Shown: piece after piece, positions 1 through 8,414 of the stretch
Position numbering within the stretch: the stretch's first letter is position 1
Layout of the letters: every line of letters starts with the position of its first letter
Assembly: GCA_903901375.1 (NCBI GenBank)
Contig: CAIUQV010000578.1
Location: 1-17,151 of the forward strand
Reading direction: 5' to 3'
Length of the DNA stretch: 17,151 nt
Source of the DNA: an uncultured Ignavibacteriota bacterium
GTDB lineage: Bacteria > Bacteroidota > Ignavibacteria > Tepidaquicellales > Tepidaquicellaceae
Made by a program: the position numbers and the translations under genes
The notes under the pieces: generated by a model
Database searches by the model: none
The model's input: the letters and a program-made list of their open reading frames with translations, nothing else
Told to the model about the DNA's origin: nothing

Positions 1-1521
1 AAACAGGGTTCGATGCACATATACGACTATATTACACTAATCATTCCTAAATATTTTGGAGTATGGTCAGGAAATGAAAAAATTACAGATTTGAAATACT
101 GGTCGAACCACCAGGAAGGACCGTGGATGTTCTCAGTATCTAACGTCTTCGTATCGGTTTTAGTAATTGTTCTTTTTTATCCTTCAGTAAAATATTTCTT
201 CAAGGAGAAAAAGCACATTACATTAGCATATTTCTCATTGTTTATTATTGCATTCTCGTTCTTATTCTCGTTGGGAGGGAATTTCTTCTTTCATAAGTTA
301 ATGTACGATTTCGTTCCTTTCTTTAGCAGGTTCAGGAATCCTGCACATATAGTTTACATAATGATGATGGCTGTTTTATTATTGACAATGATTGGTACAG
401 ACGGAATAATAAAAGATGATAAGCAGAATGAGTATTTCTCTAAAAAGTATTTAATAACAATTGGCTCTGTTATTCTATTACTGTTTTTTGTAACATTTTC
501 AGGTATGCTGTTACCTGTCAATTTACAGCAGGCTGCTCAGGTTTCTGCATATGTCAAAAGTCAGGCATTAGTTTTCTTTTTAATTTCAGCATTATTCTTA
601 ATCGTTTTATTCCTTTATTCAGGAAAGAAGATTAATTCAAATCTTTTCGGTTATCTTCTTCTTGGGTTAATGCTTTTTGAGATTTATTATATCTGGTTCG
701 ACCAGAATAACGGCACAAAAAATCCAGAACAGCTTTACACTCAAAGAACCCAGCTTACTGAGAAATTCAAGCAGGAAATGAAATCGGAAAACTTCAGGGT
801 TAATGCACGTGATGGCGGATATATGCTTTTTCAGAGAAATCAGGGTTTTGTGGATAATATTGAATTTCTTGAAGGATACGGTGCACTTATGCTTAAGAAC
901 TTTATTCCTCCAAATAATTCTGAAAAGGGAAGTACTCAGACACATGACCTTATGAACGTGAAGTATAAGATTTTTACTGATTCTACCGGAAAAGGGAAGT
1001 CTCTCGGTTTAAGTAATACTTATTTACCTCGTGTCATGATGTTCTATGATGCTGTAAGATTATCTTCTGATTCACTCGTAAAAGATTTTATGACCAGGAA
1101 AGACTTTGATTACAGAAAGACTCTGGTAATTGAAGACAGGGAAGATTTAACTCTTCCTAAACATAATCCGACTGATACGCTTCCTTTTAGCAGTACTGCA
1201 AAAATTACAGAATATTCTTTGAACAATATCAAGGTTGATGTTGAAACACCTGTTGATGGCCTTCTTTATTTCAGTGAAGTATATTATCCTGCCTGGAAGG
1301 CTTATGTTGATGGAAATCCTGTAAAAGTTCTTAAAACTGATTATTGTATGAGATCTGTACTTGTTGGAAAAGGGAAGCATGTAGTAGAAATGAAATATGA
1401 ATCAGATTCTTTCTGGACTGGTGTTACTTATTCACTGATTTCTTTAGGTTTGCTTGTCATTCTTTTACCATTACTCATATTCGTCTCAAAGAGGCACAAA
1501 AATAATGCGGATATTAATTAA
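1..1521 (+). CDS. YfhO-family multispanning membrane protein (5' end missing)
   Basis: The reading frame is open to the left edge, so this is the C-terminal 506 or so residues of a longer protein; full YfhO proteins are usually about 800 residues. The ATG at 13 is probably internal. About six hydrophobic segments lie in the first 230 residues counted from that Met (near 45-62, 73-95, 112-128, 146-165, 184-202 and 210-228). A soluble domain of about 240 residues follows, then one last membrane helix near 474-494. The end of the soluble domain carries the typical YfhO pattern YYPAWKAYVDG, followed by GKGKHVVEMKYES. YfhO proteins are GT-C-like membrane proteins; in Firmicutes they take part in glycosylating cell-surface polymers. 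The substrate here is unknown. The 3' end overlaps the next gene, a glycosyltransferase, by 17 bp, which supports a shared envelope-glycan role. Confidence 0.85.
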   Translation, partial: KQGSMHIYDYITLIIPKYFGVWSGNEKITDLKYWSNHQEGPWMFSVSNVFVSVLVIVLFYPSVKYFFKEKKHITLAYFSLFIIAFSFLFSLGGNFFFHKLMYDFVPFFSRFRNPAHIVYIMMMAVLLLTMIGTDGIIKDDKQNEYFSKKYLITIGSVILLLFFVTFSGMLLPVNLQQAAQVSAYVKSQALVFFLISALFLIVLFLYSGKKINSNLFGYLLLGLMLFEIYYIWFDQNNGTKNPEQLYTQRTQLTEKFKQEMKSENFRVNARDGGYMLFQRNQGFVDNIEFLEGYGALMLKNFIPPNNSEKGSTQTHDLMNVKYKIFTDSTGKGKSLGLSNTYLPRVMMFYDAVRLSSDSLVKDFMTRKDFDYRKTLVIEDREDLTLPKHNPTDTLPFSSTAKITEYSLNNIKVDVETPVDGLLYFSEVYYPAWKAYVDGNPVKVLKTDYCMRSVLVGKGKHVVEMKYESDSFWTGVTYSLISLGLLVILLPLLIFVSKRHKNNADIN

Positions 1522-2581
1522 CGCACTTTCCGGAATTGGTGATGCATTAATGTTTACACCTTCTTTGAGGCTGCTTTATGAAAAGATGCCTAATTATCAT
1601 ATAGATATGATGGTTATGTTCAAACCTGTACAGGATTTATTCCAGTCTTCGCCATACGTTAAAAATGTGTATTTTGTAGATTTCCTTAATCAGTCCAAAC
1701 TTAAATCGTACAGTCAGCTTAAAGAAATTCGCTCAAAGGATTACTTTATTTCCATTAATGTATATCCTTCAAATCGTTATGAGTACAACCTGGTAAACTA
1801 TTTTATCCATGCCAATAAAAGGTTAGGGCACAAATATCTTTATTCTGGTTTCTTTAGTCTTGAGTATCTCAATAATATATCAGTAAACGAGGAAAAAGAC
1901 ATACATAATGTAATTCAGAACGTAAATCTGATAAAAAAGTTGTTTGAAATAAATGAAAATGAGATTAATGGGCTTGAAATAAACCTTTCTGAGGATAACG
2001 AAAATTGTGCTGTCTTATGGTTGAAAAAGCAGGGTATAGATATGCAGAAACCTATAATTGGCTTTCATGCAGGCTCATCTACACTTAAAAACCACATAAA
2101 TAAACGCTGGGATAAAGAGAAATATGCCGAATTAGGTAAAAGATTAATGCAGGACTTCGGTGCATCAATTTTGCTTTTTGGTACTGAGAATGAACTTAAT
2201 GATGAAATTAATAACTCACTTAATAATAAAGGAGTTATAGCTTCTACTTTAAACTATATGGACTCTATGTCAAGATTGAAGCAATGCGATTTGTTTGTTT
2301 CGAACGATACTGCATTTCTGCATTCTGCCTCAGCGTTCAAGATTCCTGTTGTCGCTGTCTTTGGCTATACTAACTACAAGGAACTTTATCCCTGGCAAAC
2401 ACCTTATGCCATTATTCGTAAAGATTATGATTGCAGTCCTTGTTTCTTTAATTCTCCTAAACCTGCTTCCTGTAAATGGAAAGGTAAAGATGAATTTAAA
2501 TGTATTAAAGATATTTCAGTGGATGAAGTTTTCGATTCCTGTAAGAATTTCCTGCTTAATTCAAAAAATCCCAGGTTATAG
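1505..2581 (+). CDS. Glycosyltransferase family 9 (ADP-heptose:LPS heptosyltransferase type)
   Basis: This is a 358-residue protein, a normal length for GT9 enzymes, which move a heptose or similar sugar from a nucleotide donor onto LPS core or another surface glycan at the cytoplasmic face. The start MRILINALSGIGDAL places the family's N-terminal GxGD loop at residues 10-15. The second Rossmann domain shows IGFHAGSS (185-192) and SNDTAFLHSAS (266-276), followed by PVVAVFGYT; these form the usual donor-binding region. The C-terminus is cysteine-rich (C310, C313, C323, C333), a pattern seen in many GT9 proteins. The frame extends back to 1454, but I chose ATG 1505. It starts at the conserved N-terminus and has AAAGAGG ten bases upstream, inside the end of the YfhO gene. 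The 17-bp overlap suggests translational coupling. The exact acceptor and sugar cannot be told. Confidence 0.88.
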   Translation: MRILINALSGIGDALMFTPSLRLLYEKMPNYHIDMMVMFKPVQDLFQSSPYVKNVYFVDFLNQSKLKSYSQLKEIRSKDYFISINVYPSNRYEYNLVNYFIHANKRLGHKYLYSGFFSLEYLNNISVNEEKDIHNVIQNVNLIKKLFEINENEINGLEINLSEDNENCAVLWLKKQGIDMQKPIIGFHAGSSTLKNHINKRWDKEKYAELGKRLMQDFGASILLFGTENELNDEINNSLNNKGVIASTLNYMDSMSRLKQCDLFVSNDTAFLHSASAFKIPVVAVFGYTNYKELYPWQTPYAIIRKDYDCSPCFFNSPKPASCKWKGKDEFKCIKDISVDEVFDSCKNFLLNSKNPRL

Positions 2582-4535
2582 TAAACCTTGATATTGTTCT
2601 TAAAAGACCGTTTCTGTCATCAAACGGGTAAACTGATGTGTTATAAAAAAGGCTGTTTAATATATTTGCTAGTGTAATATTAATGTTTGCTTTACCTATT
2701 CTTGCCCCCAAATATAAATCTATATCGAAATTATCATAACTTGCATTGTTATTACTATATTCAAATTTATTAGCAAACTGGTTGTATCTTGCTTCAGGTT
2801 TATTTGAAATATATTTTGCTAGAAATCCTGTTCGCAGTTTAAGTTTTTTCTTAAAAAGAACATCTTTATACGAAACATCAAGCGTTATATATGCAGACGG
2901 ATATAACCTGTAAACATAATTATTAAAAGAAGTTAATTGTGTTGTCTCGGTTAAATTATTTCTATCTGCTGTATTTACATTCAGGTCAAACTGGAAATTC
3001 TCCAGATTTAAACCGGCTGAGTAATTCGCATTAAGTAACGAAAATTGATTAAAAACACTGTTGTGATAACTCAGATAATTAAAATAAGCACTTTTGTAAG
3101 CTAAATTAAACCCTCCCTCATAATACTGCTGCCTTGACGAGTTGTAATTGTTTTCGTACCTGCCGAAATTCTCGTCATAAAAAAGTGATTCAAAATCAAA
3201 TCCAACTGTAGTATTATTCGTTCCGCCTTTTAATACAATTCTTGTTTCATTGCTCAGGTTAAAAGTATACTTTATATCAGCTCCATACATGAAATTGTAG
3301 GAATTGTTGAACCTTTGTGACTTTATTGCACCTGAAATAAGTAAATCTTTCAGCAAGAGGTCTAATCTTGAATATATATCAACCGAATTAAAATCAAAGT
3401 AACGCTGTCCGGTTACTGAATCTTGTTTCAGAGTAGTTGTCTTGTCAAAATTATAAAGATTATACAATCCTTTTGCACCCGCTATTAATTTTATCTGAGA
3501 AAGTCTGAACGGTATAAGGTTCATTGATTGATTTACATCAAAACCATATTGAATAGAATGATAATCTTTTGCAATGAAAATTCCGTTTCTTGTTGAACGG
3601 TTTTCCTCGTCTCTGTATACTCTTAATGAGTTTTGAGTGAAAACGGTTATGTTTGTCAGAGAAATACTGTCCCTGAAAAATTTACCTGTTATTTTGAAGT
3701 CGCTGTACTGGCTGTAAACTTTTTCGTATGAATCAGGATTTTTCGGCAGGGCAAGATTTATATTCATAAGCGTATCTTTGTTGTTGCTTATTAGACCTTC
3801 GTTTAGCCCTCTCTGAAGTTTATTGGCATAATAACTTAATTTGAAATTGATTTTATCAGTAGGGTAGTAATTGAACTGAAATCTTCCTCTCCATAATGCA
3901 AAGTCTGAATTCTGATAATGTCCCTCCGACCCGTGGTTATTAATACCCAATATAAAATTGAATTTACGCGACACAGGAAAATTCATGTACACATCAGCAA
4001 AAAGTGCACCGTCTCTGTCCTGGGAATAACGGAATTGAGTAAACAGATTCGGTTGAAAATCGTCTTTGCCGATAATGTTAATTGCTTTGCCCTGAGTATT
4101 AAGACCGTACATAAAGGATAGGGGAGTGGAAACTTCTTCTACATTTTCAATTTCATTTATAGATATATTCTCAACATCAAAACTTCCGTTAAATAAATCG
4201 TTTATCTGTACTCCGTTCCTGAAAACACCTACATTCATACTCCCGTTGTAACTCAATAATGAGCGGCTGCCTGTGCCAAAAGTATGAGCAAAGTATCCGG
4301 ATTTTTCATTCAGTAGTTCTGCAAGGTTTCTTCTGTCATTCCAGATATGAAAGTCGATTCCTGAAGTATCTGAAAACGAAGAAAAGAAGTGCTTTTTAAT
4401 TATCTTATTAAAATTAAAAGGATGCCGCGATGTGTCTTTACTTATGTTATTTGTTACTGTCGTATCTTTATTTTGAGCGTTAATCTGAGATATAAAAATT
4501 AATGCTATTAAAATTGATATGACAGTAGTCTTCAT
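2556..4535 (-). CDS. TonB-dependent receptor-like outer membrane beta-barrel protein
   Basis: The protein has 659 residues. The signal peptide MKTTVISILIALIFISQINA ends at a typical A-Q cleavage site. Residues about 65-160 look like a TonB plug domain: a LAELLNEKSG opening, GVFRNGVQINDLFNG, then NEIENVEEVSTPLSFMYG. The remaining 500 residues alternate aromatic and polar stretches like barrel strands. The protein ends in RFTITWDFLN, with the C-terminal aromatic residue typical of outer membrane barrels. I see no carboxypeptidase-like N-terminal domain and no clear TonB box, so it may be a plug-barrel protein that is not an energised transporter. AAGGAA lies just before the ATG, which follows the ATPase stop by 6 bases. 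This makes it the last gene of the putative six-gene operon. Its 3' end overlaps the convergent GT9 gene by 26 bp. The ligand is unknown. Confidence 0.75.
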   Translation of the reverse strand: MKTTVISILIALIFISQINAQNKDTTVTNNISKDTSRHPFNFNKIIKKHFFSSFSDTSGIDFHIWNDRRNLAELLNEKSGYFAHTFGTGSRSLLSYNGSMNVGVFRNGVQINDLFNGSFDVENISINEIENVEEVSTPLSFMYGLNTQGKAINIIGKDDFQPNLFTQFRYSQDRDGALFADVYMNFPVSRKFNFILGINNHGSEGHYQNSDFALWRGRFQFNYYPTDKINFKLSYYANKLQRGLNEGLISNNKDTLMNINLALPKNPDSYEKVYSQYSDFKITGKFFRDSISLTNITVFTQNSLRVYRDEENRSTRNGIFIAKDYHSIQYGFDVNQSMNLIPFRLSQIKLIAGAKGLYNLYNFDKTTTLKQDSVTGQRYFDFNSVDIYSRLDLLLKDLLISGAIKSQRFNNSYNFMYGADIKYTFNLSNETRIVLKGGTNNTTVGFDFESLFYDENFGRYENNYNSSRQQYYEGGFNLAYKSAYFNYLSYHNSVFNQFSLLNANYSAGLNLENFQFDLNVNTADRNNLTETTQLTSFNNYVYRLYPSAYITLDVSYKDVLFKKKLKLRTGFLAKYISNKPEARYNQFANKFEYSNNNASYDNFDIDLYLGARIGKANINITLANILNSLFYNTSVYPFDDRNGLLRTISRFTITWDFLN

Positions 4536-4541
4536 AATTCC

Positions 4542-5210
4542 TTATACAATTTTTCCGTCAACCATCTTAATAATCCTATCGCATTTTGCTGCAAATTCTT
4601 CGTTATGTGTTACTATTACGAAAGTCTGTTTGAATTTTTCTCTTAATCCAAAGATTAATTCCATTACAGCATCTGCATTTTCAGAGTCTAAATTTCCAGT
4701 AGGTTCATCTGCAAGAATCATCTTGGGCGAGTTTACAAGCGCACGTGCAATTGCTACTCTTTGAGCTTCACCTCCGGAAAGTTCCGAAGGCTTGTGGTGC
4801 ATCCTGTCTGCAAGTCCAACTTCATTAAGTAATTCCTTTGCCTTTGCCTCATCGTTTTTACCGGCTATCCGGGAAGCAATAGTCACATTTTCCAGTGCAG
4901 TAAATTCCGGTAGAAGGTGATGAAACTGAAAAATAAAACCTATGTCATTAGCCCTGAAACTTGCCGCTTGTTTGTCATTCATCGAAAAAACGTCTGTGCT
5001 CTCAAACATCATCGTGCCTTCATCCGGTCTGTCCAGTGTTCCGAGTATGTGCAGAAGAGTGCTTTTGCCCGCACCTGATTTTCCGGTAATTGCCGCTATC
5101 TCGCTTTTGTATATATTAAGGTCAAAACCTTTTAAAACATTAAGCCTGTTGGTTTTGGTTATCTGATAACCTTTTTTTATCCCTTTTAATTCTATTAGTA
5201 TATTATTCAT
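4542..5210 (-). CDS. lolD: LolD-type ABC transporter ATP-binding protein
   Basis: This 222-residue ATPase has all the nucleotide-binding motifs. Walker A is GKSGAGKST at 43-51, the Q-loop FIFQFHHLLP at 92-101, the signature LSGGEAQR at 144-151, Walker B MILADEPTGNLDS from 164, and the switch histidine VTHN at 200-203. Length and motif wording match the LolD/MacB/FtsE group. LolD powers LolC/E in extracting lipoproteins from the inner membrane for delivery to the outer membrane. The partner permease is the gene immediately upstream. That gene ends with GGGAGTAA, which probably gives this gene its ribosome site 7 bases before the ATG. LolD-like ATPases also serve other FtsX-type exporters, so the cargo is inferred from the permease, not proven. 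Confidence 0.88.
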   Translation of the reverse strand: MNNILIELKGIKKGYQITKTNRLNVLKGFDLNIYKSEIAAITGKSGAGKSTLLHILGTLDRPDEGTMMFESTDVFSMNDKQAASFRANDIGFIFQFHHLLPEFTALENVTIASRIAGKNDEAKAKELLNEVGLADRMHHKPSELSGGEAQRVAIARALVNSPKMILADEPTGNLDSENADAVMELIFGLREKFKQTFVIVTHNEEFAAKCDRIIKMVDGKIV

Positions 5211-5217
5211 AATTCTT

Positions 5218-6447
5218 TTACTCCCATCTTATTGAATCTACAGGTTTTTGTTTTGCCGCTCTCATTGATGGATATAATGACGCAAGAAAACACAAAAGCA
5301 GTGCTGCTAAAGGTATGTATATAAAATCTGTTGCTCTGATGTCCATCGGAAGTGCTTCCAGTTTGTAGACAGTTGTATCTAGTTTGTAAATCTTGAAATA
5401 AATCTGGGCAAGGCTTATTCCAAGTCCTAAAACAGAACCGGCTGCCATTCCCACCAGACCAACAACTATTCCTTCGAACATAAATATTCTTGTTATCATT
5501 TTGTCGCTTGCACCCATTGCCTTGAGAATCCCAATGTCTCTTTTCTTCTCTATCACTGTCATAGTTAGCGATCCCAGAATATTAAAAGAAGCAACTGCAA
5601 TTATCAGGCTTAGTATCACAAATGCTACCCACCTCTCAACTTTCAGTATTGAATAAAAATCTTTATGAAGGTCATACCATGTAAGTATGTTATATTTTGA
5701 AGTATCAATCTGTGATTGAAGACGTTTTTTCACTTCGTCCGATTGATTTATATCCTTAAGCCTCATTTCAATCCCGTTTACATTATCATTCAATCTGAAT
5801 AACTCCTGTGCACTACCAATCGATATGTATGCATATTTTGAATCGTACTCCCTGTTATCTGAATCGAATATTCCGGAAACGATAAATTGTTTGGTAATAG
5901 GGTCAACAAACTGTGTAAGCGAATATTCAAGTCCAACGGGACTTAATATTGTTATAGTATCGCCTATAAATACTTTTAAACTGTTGGCAAGTGAAAAACC
6001 TATTATAATACTGCCAAAACTCCCGTTATCTTTTAAATTAAACTTGCCGAAATTTGTATAGTTTTTTATGCCTGAAACTTTCTCGATTTTGTTCTCATCC
6101 ACTCCCTTTATGAACAGTACTTTATTTACCTCTTTTGTCGCAAGCATTCCTTTGTTTTGCGTAAATGGTGCTGCATCAGGTACATCTGCGGCATTTATTA
6201 TCTGCAGAAGCGATTCGTAATTGCTGATCTTTGCATTGTTAACAGCCTCAATTCGTATATGAGGATCAAACCCTATTAATATTGTTGTCACTTTCTTGCT
6301 GAAACCATTGAATACTGAAAGTACAATTATCATTGCCGCCACACCAATCGATACTCCTAGTATTGAAATTGCGGATATAACTGTAATAAAGCTTATATTC
6401 TTCTTCGAAAATAAATACCTTTTTGCTATGAAAAATTCAGTCTTCAT
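5218..6447 (-). CDS. LolC/LolE-family lipoprotein-releasing ABC permease
   Basis: The 409-residue protein has the LolC/E layout. A cytoplasmic N-terminal stretch FFIAKRYLFSKKN is followed by a first membrane helix (about 18-47) ending in VLSVFNGFSKK, then a large periplasmic domain (about 50-265). Three more helices follow (about 270-295, 320-345 and 372-392). Between helices 2 and 3 lies EKKRDIGILKAMGAS, the FtsX-type coupling motif. The tail RAAKQKPVDSIRWE matches the family end. Such permeases work with LolD to lift mature lipoproteins out of the inner membrane. Only one permease gene is present, as in organisms using a single LolC/E-type (LolF-like) subunit. The ATG directly follows the TAG stop of the upstream gene with no spacer, so translation is probably coupled. 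Confidence 0.87.
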   Translation of the reverse strand: MKTEFFIAKRYLFSKKNISFITVISAISILGVSIGVAAMIIVLSVFNGFSKKVTTILIGFDPHIRIEAVNNAKISNYESLLQIINAADVPDAAPFTQNKGMLATKEVNKVLFIKGVDENKIEKVSGIKNYTNFGKFNLKDNGSFGSIIIGFSLANSLKVFIGDTITILSPVGLEYSLTQFVDPITKQFIVSGIFDSDNREYDSKYAYISIGSAQELFRLNDNVNGIEMRLKDINQSDEVKKRLQSQIDTSKYNILTWYDLHKDFYSILKVERWVAFVILSLIIAVASFNILGSLTMTVIEKKRDIGILKAMGASDKMITRIFMFEGIVVGLVGMAAGSVLGLGISLAQIYFKIYKLDTTVYKLEALPMDIRATDFIYIPLAALLLCFLASLYPSMRAAKQKPVDSIRWE

Positions 6448-7284
6448 CTATTCGTCAAATACAATTACTGATTCTCTGTATTGCCTCACTTTGTTAGAGT
6501 CTATTTTGCTCAAAAGGTATTTGTTGAGTTCGTTTCTTTTCAATTCAATATCTTTATCATTTTTTAATTTTGAAATTTCATATTTGACGTGTAAAACCCT
6601 GTTGTCAAGTATATGTCTGGAAATACCCGCAGGCAATTTCGCTTTGCTCTTTGCAATCTTCACTATCTGTTCCTTCCTGAACTTGAAAAATTCAACAAGG
6701 ATACCTTTCCTTCTGGAATACTTGCAAAGCTCGCTGAATGTTATCTCTTCTTCAGACCTGTCAAAATTGTACACATTAAAATAAAACTTAGTAAAATCAT
6801 TTAAACCTTGAATCGTCTCGTTAAACCTTTTCGGAAAGTGTATCAGCAGAGTCTTGCCGCTGCTTATATCCGATGCAAGTACACAGTTATGATTGTTCTT
6901 CAGATATTTTTTCCCGTCTTTGTAAGTCGTTTCTTTGTATTTGAAATTATTGCTGTCGCAGAAATCTTTCACATCTTTAATTTCAGTATCATAAATCAGA
7001 TGATTCCAGTTTCGCAGTTTTATCTTACGGTTCTTGTAATCTGTTACCTGAGCAATAATCAACTTACATCCGATTTCATTAAGTGTACTCAGCCTGTTTG
7101 CGCCGTCAATCAGAATAAGTTCGTTGTCATACTGTCCGACAATTACCGGATTCAGCAGGTGTCTGCTGTTCGATATTCTGTCAAAAATATTCCTTAGTCT
7201 GTTTGTTTCAGTTGTTTCGTGAAGCTGAATATCCTTAATCCTGAAAATATTCAGATTGAAAAACTTATTTGTATAATTAATCAT
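6448..7284 (-). CDS. ParB-fold protein, SbnI/SerK-like putative free-serine kinase
   Basis: The 278-residue protein starts with a ParB-like domain. IQLHETTETNRL (19-30) is followed by NPVIVG (45-50) and LIDGANRLSTLNEIGC (58-73). The same order (HE, then PVIV, then DGxxR) is what I recall for Staphylococcus SbnI and archaeal SerK, which phosphorylate free L-serine to O-phosphoserine. In SerK a glutamate in the HE region is catalytic; here H22-E23 and E26 are the candidates. A later patch, LPAGISRHIL at 217-226, also resembles SbnI-type proteins. The usual DGHHR/DGVHR is DGANR here, so the histidine is replaced. No helix-turn-helix domain typical of chromosomal ParB is evident, so DNA partitioning is unlikely. 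It lies between the carbamoyltransferase (19 bases away) and the LolC/E permease (no gap). Kinase activity is an inference from family resemblance. Confidence 0.55.
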   Translation of the reverse strand: MINYTNKFFNLNIFRIKDIQLHETTETNRLRNIFDRISNSRHLLNPVIVGQYDNELILIDGANRLSTLNEIGCKLIIAQVTDYKNRKIKLRNWNHLIYDTEIKDVKDFCDSNNFKYKETTYKDGKKYLKNNHNCVLASDISSGKTLLIHFPKRFNETIQGLNDFTKFYFNVYNFDRSEEEITFSELCKYSRRKGILVEFFKFRKEQIVKIAKSKAKLPAGISRHILDNRVLHVKYEISKLKNDKDIELKRNELNKYLLSKIDSNKVRQYRESVIVFDE

Positions 7285-7303
7285 TCTTTACTTGTAAGAA
7301 TGT

Positions 7304-8386
7304 TTATATGTTTAATATCTTATCATCAATTCCCATTAAGTAAGCTATTAACGCAGTCCTTACCCACATTCCGTTTCTTTCCTGTCTCCAGTATTTTGCT
7401 CTCGGGTCATTGTCCACTTCTATATCTATTTCTTTTCTTCTTGGAAGCGGATGCATTATTATCGCTGTCTTCTTCATCAGCTTCAGATGTTTCTTTGTTA
7501 AATGGAATTTTGAATAATCAATATCTTTGGATTCTCCGCTTACATCATATTCATCCTGAATTCTTGTCATGTAAATCGCATCTGCCTCTTTCAGAGCTTT
7601 TTCAAGGTCGGCAGTTTCTTTAAATGGCATTTTATGTTTCTTTAAAAATGCTTTAATGTCATCTCCGACTTTTAAGTAATCAGGTGAAACGTATATTATC
7701 TTTACTCCTTTGTAGTGTTTAAGTAAATACGTCAATGACCTTACTGTTCTTCCTCTTTTTAAATCACCCACCATTGCAATCGTTTTTCCGTTTATTCCGC
7801 CTTTATCAAGAAATGACTGATGTATTGTGTATAAATCGAGCAATGCCTGAGTCGGATGCTGATCTTTTCCCGATCCGCCGTTAACAATACTTATTGGTCT
7901 CTTGGTCTTATTGAGCATCCAGGCTGCTTTCTCAGCCATGCCTTCCTCAAAATGCCTCATAATTATCATGTCTGCGTATGAGCTGAAAGTTCTGATTGTG
8001 TCTTCAGGTGTTTCACCTTTTAATTCTGATGAAGTTGATGTTGAACGTATTTCGCTAACCTGCATTCCGAGTATATAACACGCACTCTGGAATGAAACGA
8101 ATGTCCTCGTTGACGGTTGCACAAAATACAGCATTGCTCTTTTGTGAGAAAGTAAAGTTCTCAGGTAATCAAGACCCTCTTTTGATTTCGCAATCTTCCT
8201 GATTTTATTCGCAACATCAAATAATTCCTGAAGTAATTTAGGTGTGAACTGCTGCGCAAATAAACAGTCAAACATTCTGCCGTTTTTGTCGAAATATGGC
8301 ATCTTATTTTCAAACTTTGTTTTATAAAAGTCTTCCCATGTAAGACTTTTTAAACTTTCAATCTTTTTAGCTTCTGCTTTTGTCAT
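7304..8386 (-). CDS. pyrB: Aspartate carbamoyltransferase (divergent, extended form)
   Basis: It transfers the carbamoyl group from carbamoyl phosphate to L-aspartate, the first committed step of pyrimidine synthesis, in the cytoplasm. At 360 residues it is longer than the usual catalytic chain of about 310, with an N-terminal extension and extra residues before the phosphate loop. Visible active-site motifs are STRTF (92-96), the 80s-loop ELKGET (121-126), MRH (143-145), QHPTQ (176-180), GDLKRGRTV (207-215), TRIQ (274-277) and HPLPR (312-316). QHPTQ and HPLPR separate it from ornithine carbamoyltransferases, which have HPCQ and a CLP motif. The common STRTR loop reads STRTF here, an altered fifth residue. 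No regulatory pyrI or dihydroorotase gene is adjacent; the upstream neighbour is carbamate kinase, 28 bases away. An alternative amino acceptor cannot be excluded. Confidence 0.82.
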   Translation of the reverse strand: MTKAEAKKIESLKSLTWEDFYKTKFENKMPYFDKNGRMFDCLFAQQFTPKLLQELFDVANKIRKIAKSKEGLDYLRTLLSHKRAMLYFVQPSTRTFVSFQSACYILGMQVSEIRSTSTSSELKGETPEDTIRTFSSYADMIIMRHFEEGMAEKAAWMLNKTKRPISIVNGGSGKDQHPTQALLDLYTIHQSFLDKGGINGKTIAMVGDLKRGRTVRSLTYLLKHYKGVKIIYVSPDYLKVGDDIKAFLKKHKMPFKETADLEKALKEADAIYMTRIQDEYDVSGESKDIDYSKFHLTKKHLKLMKKTAIIMHPLPRRKEIDIEVDNDPRAKYWRQERNGMWVRTALIAYLMGIDDKILNI

Positions 8387-8414
8387 AGTATGATAAATTA
8401 TTTAATTATTATTC

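Noticed and set aside
1454..1504. A 17-residue N-terminal extension of the GT9 protein
   Set aside because: The conserved family start is at ATG 1505, which has a suitable ribosome site; the extension lies inside the YfhO coding region.
6448..7284. Chromosome-partitioning ParB
   Set aside because: No helix-turn-helix or parA neighbour is visible, and the LPAGISRH region is not a ParB feature.
7304..8386. Ornithine carbamoyltransferase, given the neighbouring carbamate kinase
   Set aside because: QHPTQ and HPLPR are aspartate carbamoyltransferase signatures; the OTCase HPCQ and CLP motifs are absent.
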